From assembly GCF_003950295.1 (NCBI RefSeq), contig NZ_RHNP01000008.1:1-64000 (forward strand): a stretch of DNA of 64,000 bases, read 5' to 3'. The notes beneath the pieces were generated by a model. It was not told the DNA's origin. It made no database searches and worked only from the letters and a program-made list of their open reading frames with translations. A program made the translations under genes and the position numbers. This document shows positions 1 through 9,349 of the stretch, piece after piece. The stretch's first letter is position 1, and the number at the start of each line of letters is the position of its first letter. Origin of the DNA: Loigolactobacillus iwatensis. Lineage in GTDB: Bacteria; Bacillota; Bacilli; Lactobacillales; Lactobacillaceae.

Positions 1-8
1 AATAAAAA

Positions 9-45
9 AACAGCATTAGAAGTTGCCTAACTTCTAACGCTGTAA
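9..45 (-). terminator. Intrinsic terminator of the YfhO-family gene
   Basis: Read on the minus strand, a 15-bp stem (positions 10-24 pairing with 29-43, one A-C mismatch, loop of four) is followed by a run of seven T. It lies about 35 bases beyond the stop codon of the minus-strand YfhO gene, the right place for rho-independent termination. Confidence 0.8.
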
Positions 46-78
46 AATTGGCTATCAACAGGATTTGACAGAGAGCCT

Positions 79-2628
79 TTATTTTTTGCGATGTTGGTGG
101 AACAATAAGGCAGTTATTCCGTACATGATTAGGCTAAGAAAACTAATCAAAAGACCACGGCGTAGGCCAGGGACGTGGTAGGTTAAATGAACGTGATGTT
201 GACCTGGTTTTAAAGAAATGCCAGTAAGATTACCCATGACCCGGTAGGTTTTAACTGGTCGGTGGTCAACGCGAACCCGCCAACCCTGATCGTAAGGAAT
301 TGAGAGAAATAGGCTAGTTCGATTAGCGGGGACCTGAATTTGACCCTTTAAATTATGGTTACGCCAGCCCGACTGTAATTGTAGTGTATTGGCCCGTAGT
401 GTTGTTGCGGCCGTTTGAAACTTACTTTGATCAAGCTGGGCAAAACGATTAGTGATTCTACCTAATTTTTTAGGCGTTTTTAATTGAACGTGAATGATCT
501 GTCCCTTTTTAAAGGTTCCTAAGGCAAGATTTGCGTGAGTAGTTATTTTAATTCGGGTTCGCTTTTTCCGACCATTAACGTGTAGAGAAACGTGATCGAC
601 AGGAATATTTGGAAAATAGGCGTAAAGCGGTCCATTTGTTGGAACCTTCATTTGTAGATCATAATGGTGCCAGTATTTAGATTGACTTGTCTTACGCTGA
701 ACAACCGTAAGTGTCTGAAAGTAGTTAACTTGATTTCCAAGCATGCTCTGCAGACTACGATTTTGATTAAGCAAAGGATCACCTTTAATTAACCGAACGT
801 GACGCAAATCTTTGTTGACGGCAAAACCCAATCCTAGTGATTCAGGATGATTAGCCAGTTTATAAGAATTAGTGGTCATACTAAGTTCTTTTTGTTCGGC
901 CAGTAGCATATTTGTAAATGCAGTTGTCCCTTCATTACTGATGCGGCGATCATTCTTACTAAACAATCCTAAGCGAAGTAACATTGTCCGAGTTTGATTG
1001 TTGAGGGTAGAACTGTACATACTAATACCACGAAAGCCAAAAAGAGCGGCGTCATTATAGTTATTGTAGGGCTCGCGAAAAGCGCGACTAATAAGTGAAT
1101 TTTGACTATTCAGACGGTAAAATGTGCTAACACGGCTTTTCTTGATCCAACGGGCTTCGGTTTCGTAATTTTTAGCGTAAATTGGTTGACTACCCAGTGG
1201 TGCAGTTGTTAGAGCAGTCGTAAAATTCAACACCAGCTCACTTAAGCATAATAGGGCCAAGATTACCATGGGCAAATGGTGTTGCCGAAACGTTAGTAGG
1301 CAAGTGCTAAATAAAATGAACATTAGTGACCAAAGCAAATATCGGTTACTGACAAAAAATGGGTAACGAACATTGAAGTAATGTCTAACAAAAAATTGAA
1401 TTAAATTAGCACTAAGATAACCAATGCTCAAAAGGATGGCGGCAATTGTACCACTGCGCCAAACTAGTCGCGGTGTACGCCAAGGCTTGGTTAGCCAAAC
1501 TTGGTAAGCAAGGCTGATAGTGATAAAGGAAAACATGTAAACATTGCGAAAGGGAAAACCGTTGGGTTGCTGAAACATGTGCCAGATAGTGTTGATTGGT
1601 AGGAGCCAAAGACTCAGGCCAATCAATCCAAGAAAAACGCCAGCGGTATTTTTTTGATGTTGCTTAATTTGTGGACTTAGGAAGAACATGATTAATAATA
1701 AAAACATTAATGATCCGACAAATAGACTTGGCGGATGGTGCAAGCGACCCGCATAATTGCTACCACCAATACCAAATTGAGTGAAAATCTCCAGGCCAAA
1801 CTGGGGGTAGGGTAAGAAACTTGTTAAGCTAAGCCGCTCCTTACTCGTTTTTAGCATACCAAGAAGTGCCGGTAATAAAATAACGGCGGTCGCCAAACCA
1901 GAATAAAGTGATGTCAAGCTAAATTGAATGATGGACCGGCTTTTTTTCTTAAGATAATGCGACCACGAAACATCTATTGGTTTATCATTTGCTAATAAGT
2001 AGCCAAAGTAACAAAGTGCGTATAAGCAAGTCATATAACCAAGGTAGTAGTTCGTTATAATTGTTAAAGCAAGTGTGAAAAAATAAAGGCCAGTTTTTTT
2101 TGTGTTGTAAAGATGACCGATACTTAAAGTGATTAGTGGTAGGTATATTAGTGCGTCTAGCCACATGATGTCATAGAAATACATTGCCACAAAGCCACAG
2201 AGACTATAAGCAGTACTAAATAATAAAGTGGTCAGACTGACTTTCCGGTAAACACGTTGTAGGTAGTAAGCCATGCTTAAACCAATCGTTGCAATTTTTA
2301 ACAAAATAATAAAGTTAATGGCCACTGGAACTTCGGAAGCCTTAAAAAGAAGCAATATAAGATTGAACGGACTAATTAGATAATAAGCAAACAGTGGAAA
2401 CGCGCTGTCACCTAACGAAAGTGAAAACGAATAAAAACTGAATTGATGAGTTAATAAGTGGCGACGTAATTCTGTGAAAAAAGCTATGTACTGGGTACCC
2501 ATATCGCTAATTAATAAATTATGGGAGCCAAAAGGGGCCAAACCCAATTGCATAAAAGCAACGCTTAAAGTTATTAAGGGTATTAAAAATGCCAGTAAAT
2601 AATAAAGTGGCCGCCGTGATTTTTGCAA
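79..2628 (-). CDS. YfhO-family multi-pass membrane protein
   Basis: An 849-residue integral membrane protein of the YfhO family. The N-terminal half has many hydrophobic segments, starting at about residues 8-30 and running to about 465. A large hydrophilic, presumably extracytoplasmic, domain follows (about 470-815), then one last membrane helix near 822-842. YfhO proteins are GT-C-like; characterised relatives act in glycosylation of lipoteichoic acid or other surface polymers, so a surface-glycan role is an inference here. The start is TTG, chosen because AGGAGG (2637-2642) sits eight bases upstream. The gene stands alone, with its own terminator. Confidence 0.85.
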   Translation of the reverse strand: MQKSRRPLYYLLAFLIPLITLSVAFMQLGLAPFGSHNLLISDMGTQYIAFFTELRRHLLTHQFSFYSFSLSLGDSAFPLFAYYLISPFNLILLLFKASEVPVAINFIILLKIATIGLSMAYYLQRVYRKVSLTTLLFSTAYSLCGFVAMYFYDIMWLDALIYLPLITLSIGHLYNTKKTGLYFFTLALTIITNYYLGYMTCLYALCYFGYLLANDKPIDVSWSHYLKKKSRSIIQFSLTSLYSGLATAVILLPALLGMLKTSKERLSLTSFLPYPQFGLEIFTQFGIGGSNYAGRLHHPPSLFVGSLMFLLLIMFFLSPQIKQHQKNTAGVFLGLIGLSLWLLPINTIWHMFQQPNGFPFRNVYMFSFITISLAYQVWLTKPWRTPRLVWRSGTIAAILLSIGYLSANLIQFFVRHYFNVRYPFFVSNRYLLWSLMFILFSTCLLTFRQHHLPMVILALLCLSELVLNFTTALTTAPLGSQPIYAKNYETEARWIKKSRVSTFYRLNSQNSLISRAFREPYNNYNDAALFGFRGISMYSSTLNNQTRTMLLRLGLFSKNDRRISNEGTTAFTNMLLAEQKELSMTTNSYKLANHPESLGLGFAVNKDLRHVRLIKGDPLLNQNRSLQSMLGNQVNYFQTLTVVQRKTSQSKYWHHYDLQMKVPTNGPLYAYFPNIPVDHVSLHVNGRKKRTRIKITTHANLALGTFKKGQIIHVQLKTPKKLGRITNRFAQLDQSKFQTAATTLRANTLQLQSGWRNHNLKGQIQVPANRTSLFLSIPYDQGWRVRVDHRPVKTYRVMGNLTGISLKPGQHHVHLTYHVPGLRRGLLISFLSLIMYGITALLFHQHRKK

Positions 2629-2679
2629 AACTAATTCCTCCTTATTCCTAGTGCTAGTCAGGCTTTTGCCACAAGAATG

Positions 2680-2895
2680 GGGGCCGGGACAAAGATTCTA
2701 GCCGGATACTATTTCCGATTATTACTCTAGTGGGTTGTAGCGCTCATATTTAAATTAAATTATATTGCTACTAAAAATAATGCTTATGCCCGCTTGGCTA
2801 CTAAATTACACGTAGGCAGATTTAGTTAGGTTCCATTCCGGCGCTGGCGTATGGAGCGTGCACCAAAAACGACTTTTGTTCCACTTCCTGTGAGT
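2680..2895. repeat. Dispersed intergenic repeat, family A (diverged copy)
   Basis: This accounts for most of the gap between the YfhO gene and the TnpB-like gene (2629-3085). It begins with GGGCCGGGACAAAG, contains 'tatttccgattattactctag', and ends near 2870-2892 with CGACTTTTGTTCCACT, the same outer and inner blocks as the clearer copies at 16.7, 53.4 and 60.2 kb. A 62-codon open frame inside it has no Shine-Dalgarno site and is not called. From 2930 to 2960 a short hairpin (GTGTTT / AAACAC) resembles the ends of repeat family B. Confidence 0.6.
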
Positions 2896-2999
2896 GATTT
2901 TCGCGAATAATTGTTTGTGGAGTAGAAACTGAGTGTTTTTCCAAACACTTACTAGTTTAGCGCCCGTGGCAAAGGACTTCAAGAAAAGGTCCATTTGCC

Positions 3000-3083
3000 A
3001 AAAAATAGAAGTTACGCCAAGTCAAATCCATGCTGGCCGGTTCAAACGGCCACCTACGCTGGATTCTTTGACGTAACTTCTAT
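3000..3083 (-). terminator. Three-tier hairpin with U-tract at the 3' end of the TnpB-like gene
   Basis: Starting three bases after the stop codon, the minus-strand transcript can fold into a long interrupted stem: 12 bp (3005-3016 with 3072-3083), then 6 bp (3025-3030 with 3060-3065), then a 6-bp GC-rich apical helix (3034-3039 with 3047-3052). On the minus strand it is followed by six T. The simplest reading is a large intrinsic terminator. The internal loops and the position beside a TnpB-like RuvC gene also allow a structured RNA comparable in placement to an omega-RNA, which is inference. Confidence 0.6.
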
Positions 3084-3085
3084 AA

Positions 3086-4621
3086 TTAATTTTCACTAAC
3101 GTTAATTTTAGTTGGTGTAACACTCAAGTGCTTAGTTAATTCTGAGATCTGACGTAGGCCGCGTTGCCGAATATTAATTGCCGCGACTTGGTCATCATTA
3201 ATCGTGTGACCGCAGTTCAAACATTTAAATTGATGAACTTCTTTTTGACGATTATCAGCATTAGTAAAGCCACACCAAGGACAAATAATTGAGGTTTCGT
3301 TATTGGGAACCTGAATTACTGCTGCCTGATCACCCACCATTTCAAATAAAACGGTGAACAGTGCTTTGTAGAAATAATCGGGGCTTAAGATAATGTTTTG
3401 TGGCCGGCCAGTCTTTAAACTTGGGTGCATTTCCGTCACGTAGATAACGTTGTTGCCATAAAATTCAACTAAACGACTGACAATTTTACGGCAGGATTTA
3501 AGTACGTAGCGTTTAAGCATATAGGTTAAACGAGCCAATTCAACGTCATCGTCGAGATCAATGGAACCTAATTGTAATTGGCGAATAGCGTGTTGATACT
3601 CTAAGATATGGTTTGAAATAACTGACCCCGGAACCTGAAGTAAGTGGTCCATACCATCGGTGGCCGTAATCATATTGATCTTCCCGTAATCAAGGCCAAT
3701 AACTCTGTAAGCCTGACCGGCCCCAACTAATTCAGTAATGAGTTCCTTGGGATCACGAGAAGTACTAATCGTCGCCTTTTTTGCAGGTTGAGCAGCAATA
3801 TCATCAGATTTAGCTGGTGAATTTGGCGCAGTTGAAGTGGCAATCGGTGTCGTAATCAGCCTGGCCGCAGAAGCAACAGGTGCAGGCGTTGCACTGGATT
3901 GAGCAACACTACTTGCCGAATTTGTGGCAAATGATTGCGATCTTGCAACAGCACTACTAGGAATTTGTGACTCACTACTTGTGCTGCTTACGTGAGGTTT
4001 AGTGCTGTGCTGCACTTGCTTTCGTTGGTTTGGCTGTTTTGGGGCCTGGCTGCTAGGCTTTTTAGTAATCGCTTTTTTAGATATTTGTTTTTGGGGTGCC
4101 GGTTTTTTAGCAACCTGTTTTTTGGAATTACTGCTATCCTTAGTTGATTTACCACTATCCGGTAGTTCAAGGTGTAGCGCATCAGCATCATTTTGTGTGG
4201 GCAGTCGCAAGCTAATGTGATCACCGGCTAGCGTAAATAACCAGGCACGTCTGGGACTAGCAAATAATTGATCAGATTTGCCAGCCGTAAGTGTAACAAC
4301 GTAAGTGTCTTGCTTGTTTAGCTGTAGCAATAATTCGTTTGTTTCACGATCGTGGGGGTTAAGTGTTGTTCTAGAGAATAAATAGAAACTGCCAGCCGGC
4401 ACACTTGTGATTTTCTCCGTTTTAAAAATATCTAGCATAACGTTGATCATCTCTTGCGTCATTCGACGTCGTTGACCGATATTTTTGTTAAGTTGTTGCA
4501 GTAAGGCCCCCTTATTAGGTTCGCCTTTTTGAAGTAGGGTGAGGGCACGCTTTTGTAAACTATTTTGGCGATTGATTAATCGCTTGATTTCATTAACATT
4601 CTGAAATTTTTTAAAAACCAA
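3086..4621 (-). CDS. TnpB-related RuvC-like nuclease-domain protein with zinc ribbon (possibly domesticated)
   Basis: About 511 residues. The last ~210 match the C-terminal half of IS200/IS605 TnpB: a RuvC-I block with the Asp of IGLDYG (about D311), a RuvC-II Glu (VTEMHPS, about E397), a zinc ribbon C447-x2-C450 ... C467-x2-C470, and the final Asp in NDDQVAAIN (about D477). All three catalytic acids are present. The usual TnpB N-terminal domains are absent. Instead there is a basic coiled-coil-like start, a compact domain (about 60-155), and a ~150-residue linker rich in Lys, Ser, Ala, Pro and Gln. The start is TTG at 4621, because GGAGG (4629-4633) lies seven bases upstream; an in-frame ATG at 4648 lacks such a site. 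No transposon ends or TnpA were seen. Function is unknown. Confidence 0.8.
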   Translation of the reverse strand: MVFKKFQNVNEIKRLINRQNSLQKRALTLLQKGEPNKGALLQQLNKNIGQRRRMTQEMINVMLDIFKTEKITSVPAGSFYLFSRTTLNPHDRETNELLLQLNKQDTYVVTLTAGKSDQLFASPRRAWLFTLAGDHISLRLPTQNDADALHLELPDSGKSTKDSSNSKKQVAKKPAPQKQISKKAITKKPSSQAPKQPNQRKQVQHSTKPHVSSTSSESQIPSSAVARSQSFATNSASSVAQSSATPAPVASAARLITTPIATSTAPNSPAKSDDIAAQPAKKATISTSRDPKELITELVGAGQAYRVIGLDYGKINMITATDGMDHLLQVPGSVISNHILEYQHAIRQLQLGSIDLDDDVELARLTYMLKRYVLKSCRKIVSRLVEFYGNNVIYVTEMHPSLKTGRPQNIILSPDYFYKALFTVLFEMVGDQAAVIQVPNNETSIICPWCGFTNADNRQKEVHQFKCLNCGHTINDDQVAAINIRQRGLRQISELTKHLSVTPTKINVSEN

Positions 4622-4738
4622 AAAGATTCCTCCAAGAATAAGTGACATAGGCTAAGTAGGTACATCTTAAAATGATCTTATAGTACGCTACAACCAACGT
4701 TAATTTAGATATGTCTAAAGGACACTATTGTTCAACTA

Positions 4739-4952
4739 GGAAGTGTTTGGAAAAGAGTTCAGATGCTACTTTTCAATTGCAAATAGGATTTGAGCACTTT
4801 TTTAGACGTTCTCTAAATAATCTAAGTAATACTCCTATCATACCTCCAATGTCAAAGGTTGCCTAGCAGCAAAACTTAGATTGTGCTTGTAAATTACTTT
4901 TATTAGTATTTTTCTGACTAATCTAATGCAAACGTGTTTGAAAAAGTGTCAT
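4739..4952. repeat. Diverged family B repeat remnants
   Basis: The gap 4622-5020 holds GTGTTTGGAAAAG near 4743 and GTGTTTGAAAAAG at 4934-4946. Between them is the block 'attacttttattagtattt' followed by 'ctgactaatctaatgcaaa'. The same block recurs near 34.62 and 37.82 kb, marking this as an old copy of the GTGTTTGAAAAAG family. A promoter for the hydrolase gene may lie at 4955-4980 (TTGAGT and TATGCT). Nothing else was recognised in the gap. Confidence 0.5.
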
Positions 4953-5020
4953 TGAGTTAAAATTTAAAAAACGGTATGCTAATTTACAGAAGAAAACGAT
5001 TTAAAATTGGTGGTTAAACA

Positions 5021-5818
5021 ATGAATTTTACAACAAATGATTTTGTACGCCTGACGTATACCGATGAGGGCCAAGGACGGCCAATCATAATTTTAACGGG
5101 AATTGGTGGCTATAAAGAAATTTGGTTGCAACAAATTTCTTACCTTGTTGCCCGACATTACCGGGTGATTAATTTGGATTGTCGTAACCAAGGACAATCT
5201 GAACAAACGGTAAAGGGGCGCCGAATTTCACGGCACGCAATGGATCTAGCCGAGCTTATTCAACAATTAAGACTTAAACAGGTGATTCTTGTGGGAAATT
5301 CAATGGGGGCCGCAACTATTTTTGCTTATATATCCCTATTTGGTGACCAAAATGTGCGAGCAGTTGTCGATGTCGATCAATCGCCTAAAATGATCAATGA
5401 TCAAACTTGGTCTTACGGTTTTAAAACGTTAACTGAAGAAAACTTTATTTCCTATTTGAAAAGGCCGTTTGGTCATTCCACCTTTAAACACATTGATGAT
5501 CAAACGTTTCAGGCAGTCGAACAGGCAGCCAAACAGCAGGCCTATGACGCAAAGCTAAACTTACCTTTTTTGTTAGATCATGGTCTTCAAGATTGGCGCG
5601 ATGTATTATCTTCTCTGACGTGTCCAACCTTGATTATTGCCGGTGGTAACAGTCCTTTTTTCCCACCAGAATTTGCTCAAGTTGCCGCAAAAATGGCAGT
5701 AAAAGGGATGGCCGTTGTTATTCCGGAAGCAGGGCACATCGTCATGGCCGAGCAATCTCAGGCCTTTAATACTGTTCTAGGTGATTTTCTGGCTAATCAA
5801 GTGGGAGGAGAAAGATAA
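5021..5818 (+). CDS. Alpha/beta hydrolase
   Basis: 265 residues with the alpha/beta-hydrolase fold signatures: an oxyanion-hole region (LTGIGGYKE, about 25-33), the strand after it (NLDCRNQGQSE), the nucleophile elbow GNSMG (Ser about 93), and a C-terminal catalytic His in EAGHIV (about 245). The probable acid is an Asp between about 185 and 215. Substrate cannot be told. The stop codon directly abuts the start of the following GntR regulator, so the two form one transcript, and the regulator may respond to a substrate or product of this enzyme. Confidence 0.85.
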   Translation: MNFTTNDFVRLTYTDEGQGRPIIILTGIGGYKEIWLQQISYLVARHYRVINLDCRNQGQSEQTVKGRRISRHAMDLAELIQQLRLKQVILVGNSMGAATIFAYISLFGDQNVRAVVDVDQSPKMINDQTWSYGFKTLTEENFISYLKRPFGHSTFKHIDDQTFQAVEQAAKQQAYDAKLNLPFLLDHGLQDWRDVLSSLTCPTLIIAGGNSPFFPPEFAQVAAKMAVKGMAVVIPEAGHIVMAEQSQAFNTVLGDFLANQVGGER

Positions 5819-6553
5819 ATGGCTGATTTAGTTTATCAAAAAATTATTCGTGATTTAAAAAAACAAATTTTTGCCGGAAAGTATGCCCCAGACATGAAAT
5901 TACCAGACGAGCGCTCTTTGGCTGCTATTTATCAGGTTAGTCGTAGTTCAGTGAAGCGGGCCCTAGCAATTATGGCCAATGACGGTATTATTTTTAAAAA
6001 GCGTGGTTCGGGTACATTTATTAATCCACTTTATTTAGAAAACCAATCAGTGTTTAATTATGAGGGAGCTAATCTAGGTATTACCGACAATTTACAAATG
6101 GCCGGAAAAAAACCGGGCATTAAGTTGTTGACCTTTGATGTCGTTAAGGTGACGGAAGAATTAGCGCGGGATTTATTTCTTCAAAAGGATGACTTCGTGT
6201 ACCGAATTAAGCGCTTGCGGCTATTGGATAACGTACCGTTTATGATTGAGTTAAGCTATCTACCGATTAAATTTCTGCCAGAATTAAACCAAAAAATTGC
6301 GGAAGAATCAATTTTTAACTTTTTACAGAAAAAGAGAAAGCAGGCAGTAACGAAAGCCTATTTAACAATCTCGGCGGCACCTTCCAACGAAGAAGACCAA
6401 CAACAATTACGGTTGAAACCGACTGAACCGGTCGGTATCATGGCGGGCATCTTCTTTCTTGATGACGGAACGCCAATTGAATATTCAACAATGCGTTTGC
6501 ATTACGCGTACCTTAAGTTTAATTCCTTCGTTTCGATTGAACCGAAAGATTAG
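5819..6553 (+). CDS. GntR-family transcriptional regulator with UTRA domain
   Basis: 244 residues. The N-terminal winged helix (about 1-70) has the GntR pattern, with LPDERSLAAIYQVSRSSVKRALAIMANDG-type residues and the SGTF wing. The C-terminal UTRA ligand-binding domain (about 90-240) is of the HutC subfamily, with FVYRIKRLR and the closing IEYSTMRLHYAY. The start abuts the hydrolase stop, with GGAGG ten bases upstream. HutC/UTRA proteins usually bind small sugars or acids and repress their own operon or a nearby gene. The next gene downstream is phosphoketolase, preceded by a palindrome, but a regulatory link is only an inference. Confidence 0.88.
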   Translation: MADLVYQKIIRDLKKQIFAGKYAPDMKLPDERSLAAIYQVSRSSVKRALAIMANDGIIFKKRGSGTFINPLYLENQSVFNYEGANLGITDNLQMAGKKPGIKLLTFDVVKVTEELARDLFLQKDDFVYRIKRLRLLDNVPFMIELSYLPIKFLPELNQKIAEESIFNFLQKKRKQAVTKAYLTISAAPSNEEDQQQLRLKPTEPVGIMAGIFFLDDGTPIEYSTMRLHYAYLKFNSFVSIEPKD

Positions 6554-6559
6554 CTCATC

Positions 6560-6652
6560 TAGGGCGTGGGACAAAAGATGGTTTGGCGCACATTCTAAAG
6601 TAATGCTCTGAAACAATAAACGGTTAGAACTTTTGTCTCAGCCGCACATAAC
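6560..6652. repeat. Dispersed intergenic repeat, family A (inverted copy)
   Basis: This runs from GCGTGGGACAAAAG, through 'ggcgcacattctaaagtaatg', to 'gaacttttgtctcagcc'. The internal order is the reverse complement of the copies at 16.7 and 53.4 kb, so the element is inserted in the opposite orientation. The ends form an inverted repeat that could act as a terminator after the GntR gene. Confidence 0.65.
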
Positions 6653-6734
6653 GCGCAGATAGATAGTAGAATTTTGATTTGCTTTGGCTGAAACCGGAGT
6701 AAATCTTTTTATTTCGCCAAAAATAAATTGTTTT

Positions 6735-6793
6735 GATTATTGGAGCGTACCAATAATCATAAAAGTTGATTTTTAATTATTAATTGGTATTAT
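6735..6793 (+). promoter_or_regulatory. Candidate xfp promoter with upstream operator palindrome
   Basis: A perfect inverted repeat, GATTATTGG (6735-6743) and CCAATAATC (6750-6758) with a 6-base spacer AGCGTA, lies just upstream of a plausible promoter: TTGATT at 6766-6771, a 16-base spacer and TATTAT at 6788-6793. The start codon of phosphoketolase is at 6842. The palindrome has the size and position of a regulator site; the regulator is unknown. Confidence 0.5.
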
Positions 6794-6841
6794 AGAAAAT
6801 GAAATGACGAAAACTAATTTAAACTAAAGGAGCTACCAATT

Positions 6842-9217
6842 ATGGAACAGCAAACTGTTGACTACGCTTCACCTGAATACTTTGCGTTAATGAATGCTTA
6901 TTGGCGGGCCGCTAACTTTTTATCGGTTGGGCAACTCTATCTACGGGATAATCCATTACTGAAACGGCCATTAAAAGATACTGACGTGAAGGTACATCCG
7001 ATCGGCCATTGGGGGACTATCGCTGGACAGAACTTTATTTATGCGCATTTGAACCGAGTTATTAATAAATATGATTTAAATATGTTCTATTTAGAAGGAC
7101 CAGGTCACGGTGGGCAAGTAATGGTTTCAAATTCTTACCTTGATGGTTCTTATAGTGATATTTATCCGGAAGTTTCACAGGACGAATTGGGTATGAAAAA
7201 GTTATTTAAACAGTTTTCCTTCCCAGGTGGGATTGCTTCACACGCCGCACCAGAAACACCGGGGTCAATCCATGAAGGTGGCGAACTAGGCTACACTTTG
7301 TCTCACGCAACAGGGGCCATTTTGGATAATCCCGAAGTTATTGCCGCAGCCGTTATTGGTGATGGTGAAACTGAGACTGGACCCTTGGCCGCATCTTGGT
7401 TTAGTAATGCCTTTATTAATCCAATAAATGATGGTGCTGTTTTGCCGATTATTAATATGAATGGTTTTAAAATTTCTAATCCAACTATTTTAGCGCGAAA
7501 AACGGATGAGGAACTAACTAAGTACTTTGAAGGTGCAGGCTGGGACCCGCTTTTTGTTGAAGGTGATGCTCCTGAAAAAATGCATCCTGAATTGGCTGCG
7601 GTGATGGATGAAGCAATTGAAAAAATTAAGGCAATTCAAAAAAAGGCGCGGGACAATAACGATCCAACCCAACCAGTATGGCCAATGATTATTTTCCGTG
7701 CTCCCAAGGGCTGGACTGGGCCTAAAACTTGGGATGGTGAACCAATTGAAGGCTCATTCCGGGCCCACCAAATTCCGATTCCGGTGGATGCTAATGATAT
7801 GGAGCATAGCGATTCATTAACTGCTTGGTTAAAATCTTACCGGCCAGAAGAATTATTTGATGAAAAGGGTAGCTTGAAGCCTGAATTACGCAATTTAGCG
7901 CCAAAAGGAATGCGGCGGATGGCGGTTAATCCAATTACGAATGGGGGAATTGATCCCCATGATCTACGTTTGCCTGACTATAAAAAATATGCTCTAGATA
8001 ATACAAAGCGGGGGACACAAGTTCAGCAAGACATGTTAATCTGGTCGCAGTACCTTGCGGATTTAGTTAAATTAAATCCAACTAATTTCCGGATATTTGG
8101 ACCGGACGAGACGATGTCTAATCGCTTATACAGTCTGTTTGATGTCACTAAACGGCAGTGGTTAGAGAAAATTGAAGAACCGCAAGATGAGGCTTTAGCA
8201 CCGGCAGGACGGATTATTGATTCACAATTGTCCGAGCATCAGGCCGAGGGCTTCAATGAGGGCTACACATTAACTGGTCGGCATGGTTTATTTACAAGTT
8301 ACGAGGCTTTCTTACGCGTTGTGGATTCAATGCTAACCCAGCACTTCAAATGGATTCGTAAGGCCGCAGAACTTGATTGGCGCCACGATTATCCATCATT
8401 AAACATTGTTTCGACTTCAACAAGTTTTCAACAGGATCATAATGGTTATACACACCAGGATCCAGGTATTTTAACGCATATGGCCGAAAAGAAACCGGAA
8501 TTCATCCGGGAATATTTACCGGCCGACGCAAACTCACTATTGGCGGTAAGCCCGCTAATCTTCAATAGTCGCGAAAAAGTTAATATCTTGATCACCTCAA
8601 AGCAACCACGGCCGCAATTTTATTCAATTGATGAAGCGACAATGCTTGCTCAGCAGGGGCTAGGAATTATTGATTGGGCGTCAACTGATCAAGGTAGTGA
8701 ACCTGATGTTGTTATTGCGGCCGCTGGCACAGAGCCTAATATGGAAAGCCTGGCTGCCATTAATTTACTTCACGATAGTTTTCCAGAATTAAAGATTCGC
8801 TTTGTTAACGTTGTTGATTTACTCAAGTTACGAAGCCCCAAATTGGATCCACGTGGTTTAAGTGATGAAGAGTTTGATCATTACTTTACGGCTGATAAGC
8901 CCGTTTTGTTTGCCTACCATGGTTTTGAAGATCTGATTCGTTCAATTTTCTATGATCGCCATAACCGAAACGTGATGTTTCATGGTTACCGTGAGGAAGG
9001 CGACATCACGACAACTTTTGATATGCGGGTAGTTAATGAATTGGATCGTTATCATTTGGCCAAGGACATCATGATGCATGTTGCCGGATACCAAGATAAG
9101 GCCGCCGCATTCATTCAGCAAATGGATCAGCAACTACAAAAACACCACGATTATATTCGCGAAAACGGCGAAGATTTACCAGAAATTGAAAATTGGGTTT
9201 GGCAAGCGCTTAAATAA
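6842..9217 (+). CDS. xfp: Xylulose-5-phosphate/fructose-6-phosphate phosphoketolase
   Basis: 791 residues, the normal length for the family. It is a thiamine-diphosphate enzyme that cleaves xylulose 5-phosphate (often also fructose 6-phosphate) with phosphate to acetyl phosphate plus glyceraldehyde 3-phosphate, the key step of heterolactic pentose or hexose metabolism. Visible signatures are EGPGHGG near 80, [17 protein letters not shown] and [12 protein letters not shown] (about 127-157), the ThDP-binding GDGETETGP (about 178), [10 protein letters not shown] and [21 protein letters not shown] lies nine bases before the ATG. A hairpin region with a T-run follows at about 9232-9300. Confidence 0.97.
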   Translation: MEQQTVDYASPEYFALMNAYWRAANFLSVGQLYLRDNPLLKRPLKDTDVKVHPIGHWGTIAGQNFIYAHLNRVINKYDLNMFYLEGPGHGGQVMVSNSYLDGSYSDIYPEVSQDELGMKKLFKQFSFPGGIASHAAPETPGSIHEGGELGYTLSHATGAILDNPEVIAAAVIGDGETETGPLAASWFSNAFINPINDGAVLPIINMNGFKISNPTILARKTDEELTKYFEGAGWDPLFVEGDAPEKMHPELAAVMDEAIEKIKAIQKKARDNNDPTQPVWPMIIFRAPKGWTGPKTWDGEPIEGSFRAHQIPIPVDANDMEHSDSLTAWLKSYRPEELFDEKGSLKPELRNLAPKGMRRMAVNPITNGGIDPHDLRLPDYKKYALDNTKRGTQVQQDMLIWSQYLADLVKLNPTNFRIFGPDETMSNRLYSLFDVTKRQWLEKIEEPQDEALAPAGRIIDSQLSEHQAEGFNEGYTLTGRHGLFTSYEAFLRVVDSMLTQHFKWIRKAAELDWRHDYPSLNIVSTSTSFQQDHNGYTHQDPGILTHMAEKKPEFIREYLPADANSLLAVSPLIFNSREKVNILITSKQPRPQFYSIDEATMLAQQGLGIIDWASTDQGSEPDVVIAAAGTEPNMESLAAINLLHDSFPELKIRFVNVVDLLKLRSPKLDPRGLSDEEFDHYFTADKPVLFAYHGFEDLIRSIFYDRHNRNVMFHGYREEGDITTTFDMRVVNELDRYHLAKDIMMHVAGYQDKAAAFIQQMDQQLQKHHDYIRENGEDLPEIENWVWQALK

Positions 9218-9227
9218 AAATTAAATA

Positions 9228-9300
9228 AAAAGTGGCTCTTTTTGACGACTAGTCTCTGCAAATTACACGGACTAGCCTAGACTAGGCCTCTTTTTTTGTT
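9228..9300 (+). terminator. Terminator region after xfp
   Basis: Downstream of the xfp stop, inverted blocks (gactag/ctagtc, ggcctc/gtggctc-like) end in a run of seven T near 9292. Pairing is imperfect and includes a long loop, so the exact stem is uncertain, but the position and T-tract suit a rho-independent terminator. Confidence 0.5.
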
Positions 9301-9349
9301 TGTAAAAAAAGAATACAATAAGTAAATATCTTTTTACGGGGGAATTATT

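Noticed and set aside
2806-2994. 62-codon minus-strand open frame
   Set aside because: It runs through a family A repeat, has no SD and no protein-like pattern.
3005-3083. CRISPR-like or tRNA-like structure
   Set aside because: There is no repeated spacer unit and no tRNA cloverleaf or anticodon arm; only a nested hairpin is present.
4002-4220. Open frames on both strands inside the linker of the TnpB-like gene
   Set aside because: They are shadows of the low-complexity Lys/Ser/Pro linker, without SD sites.
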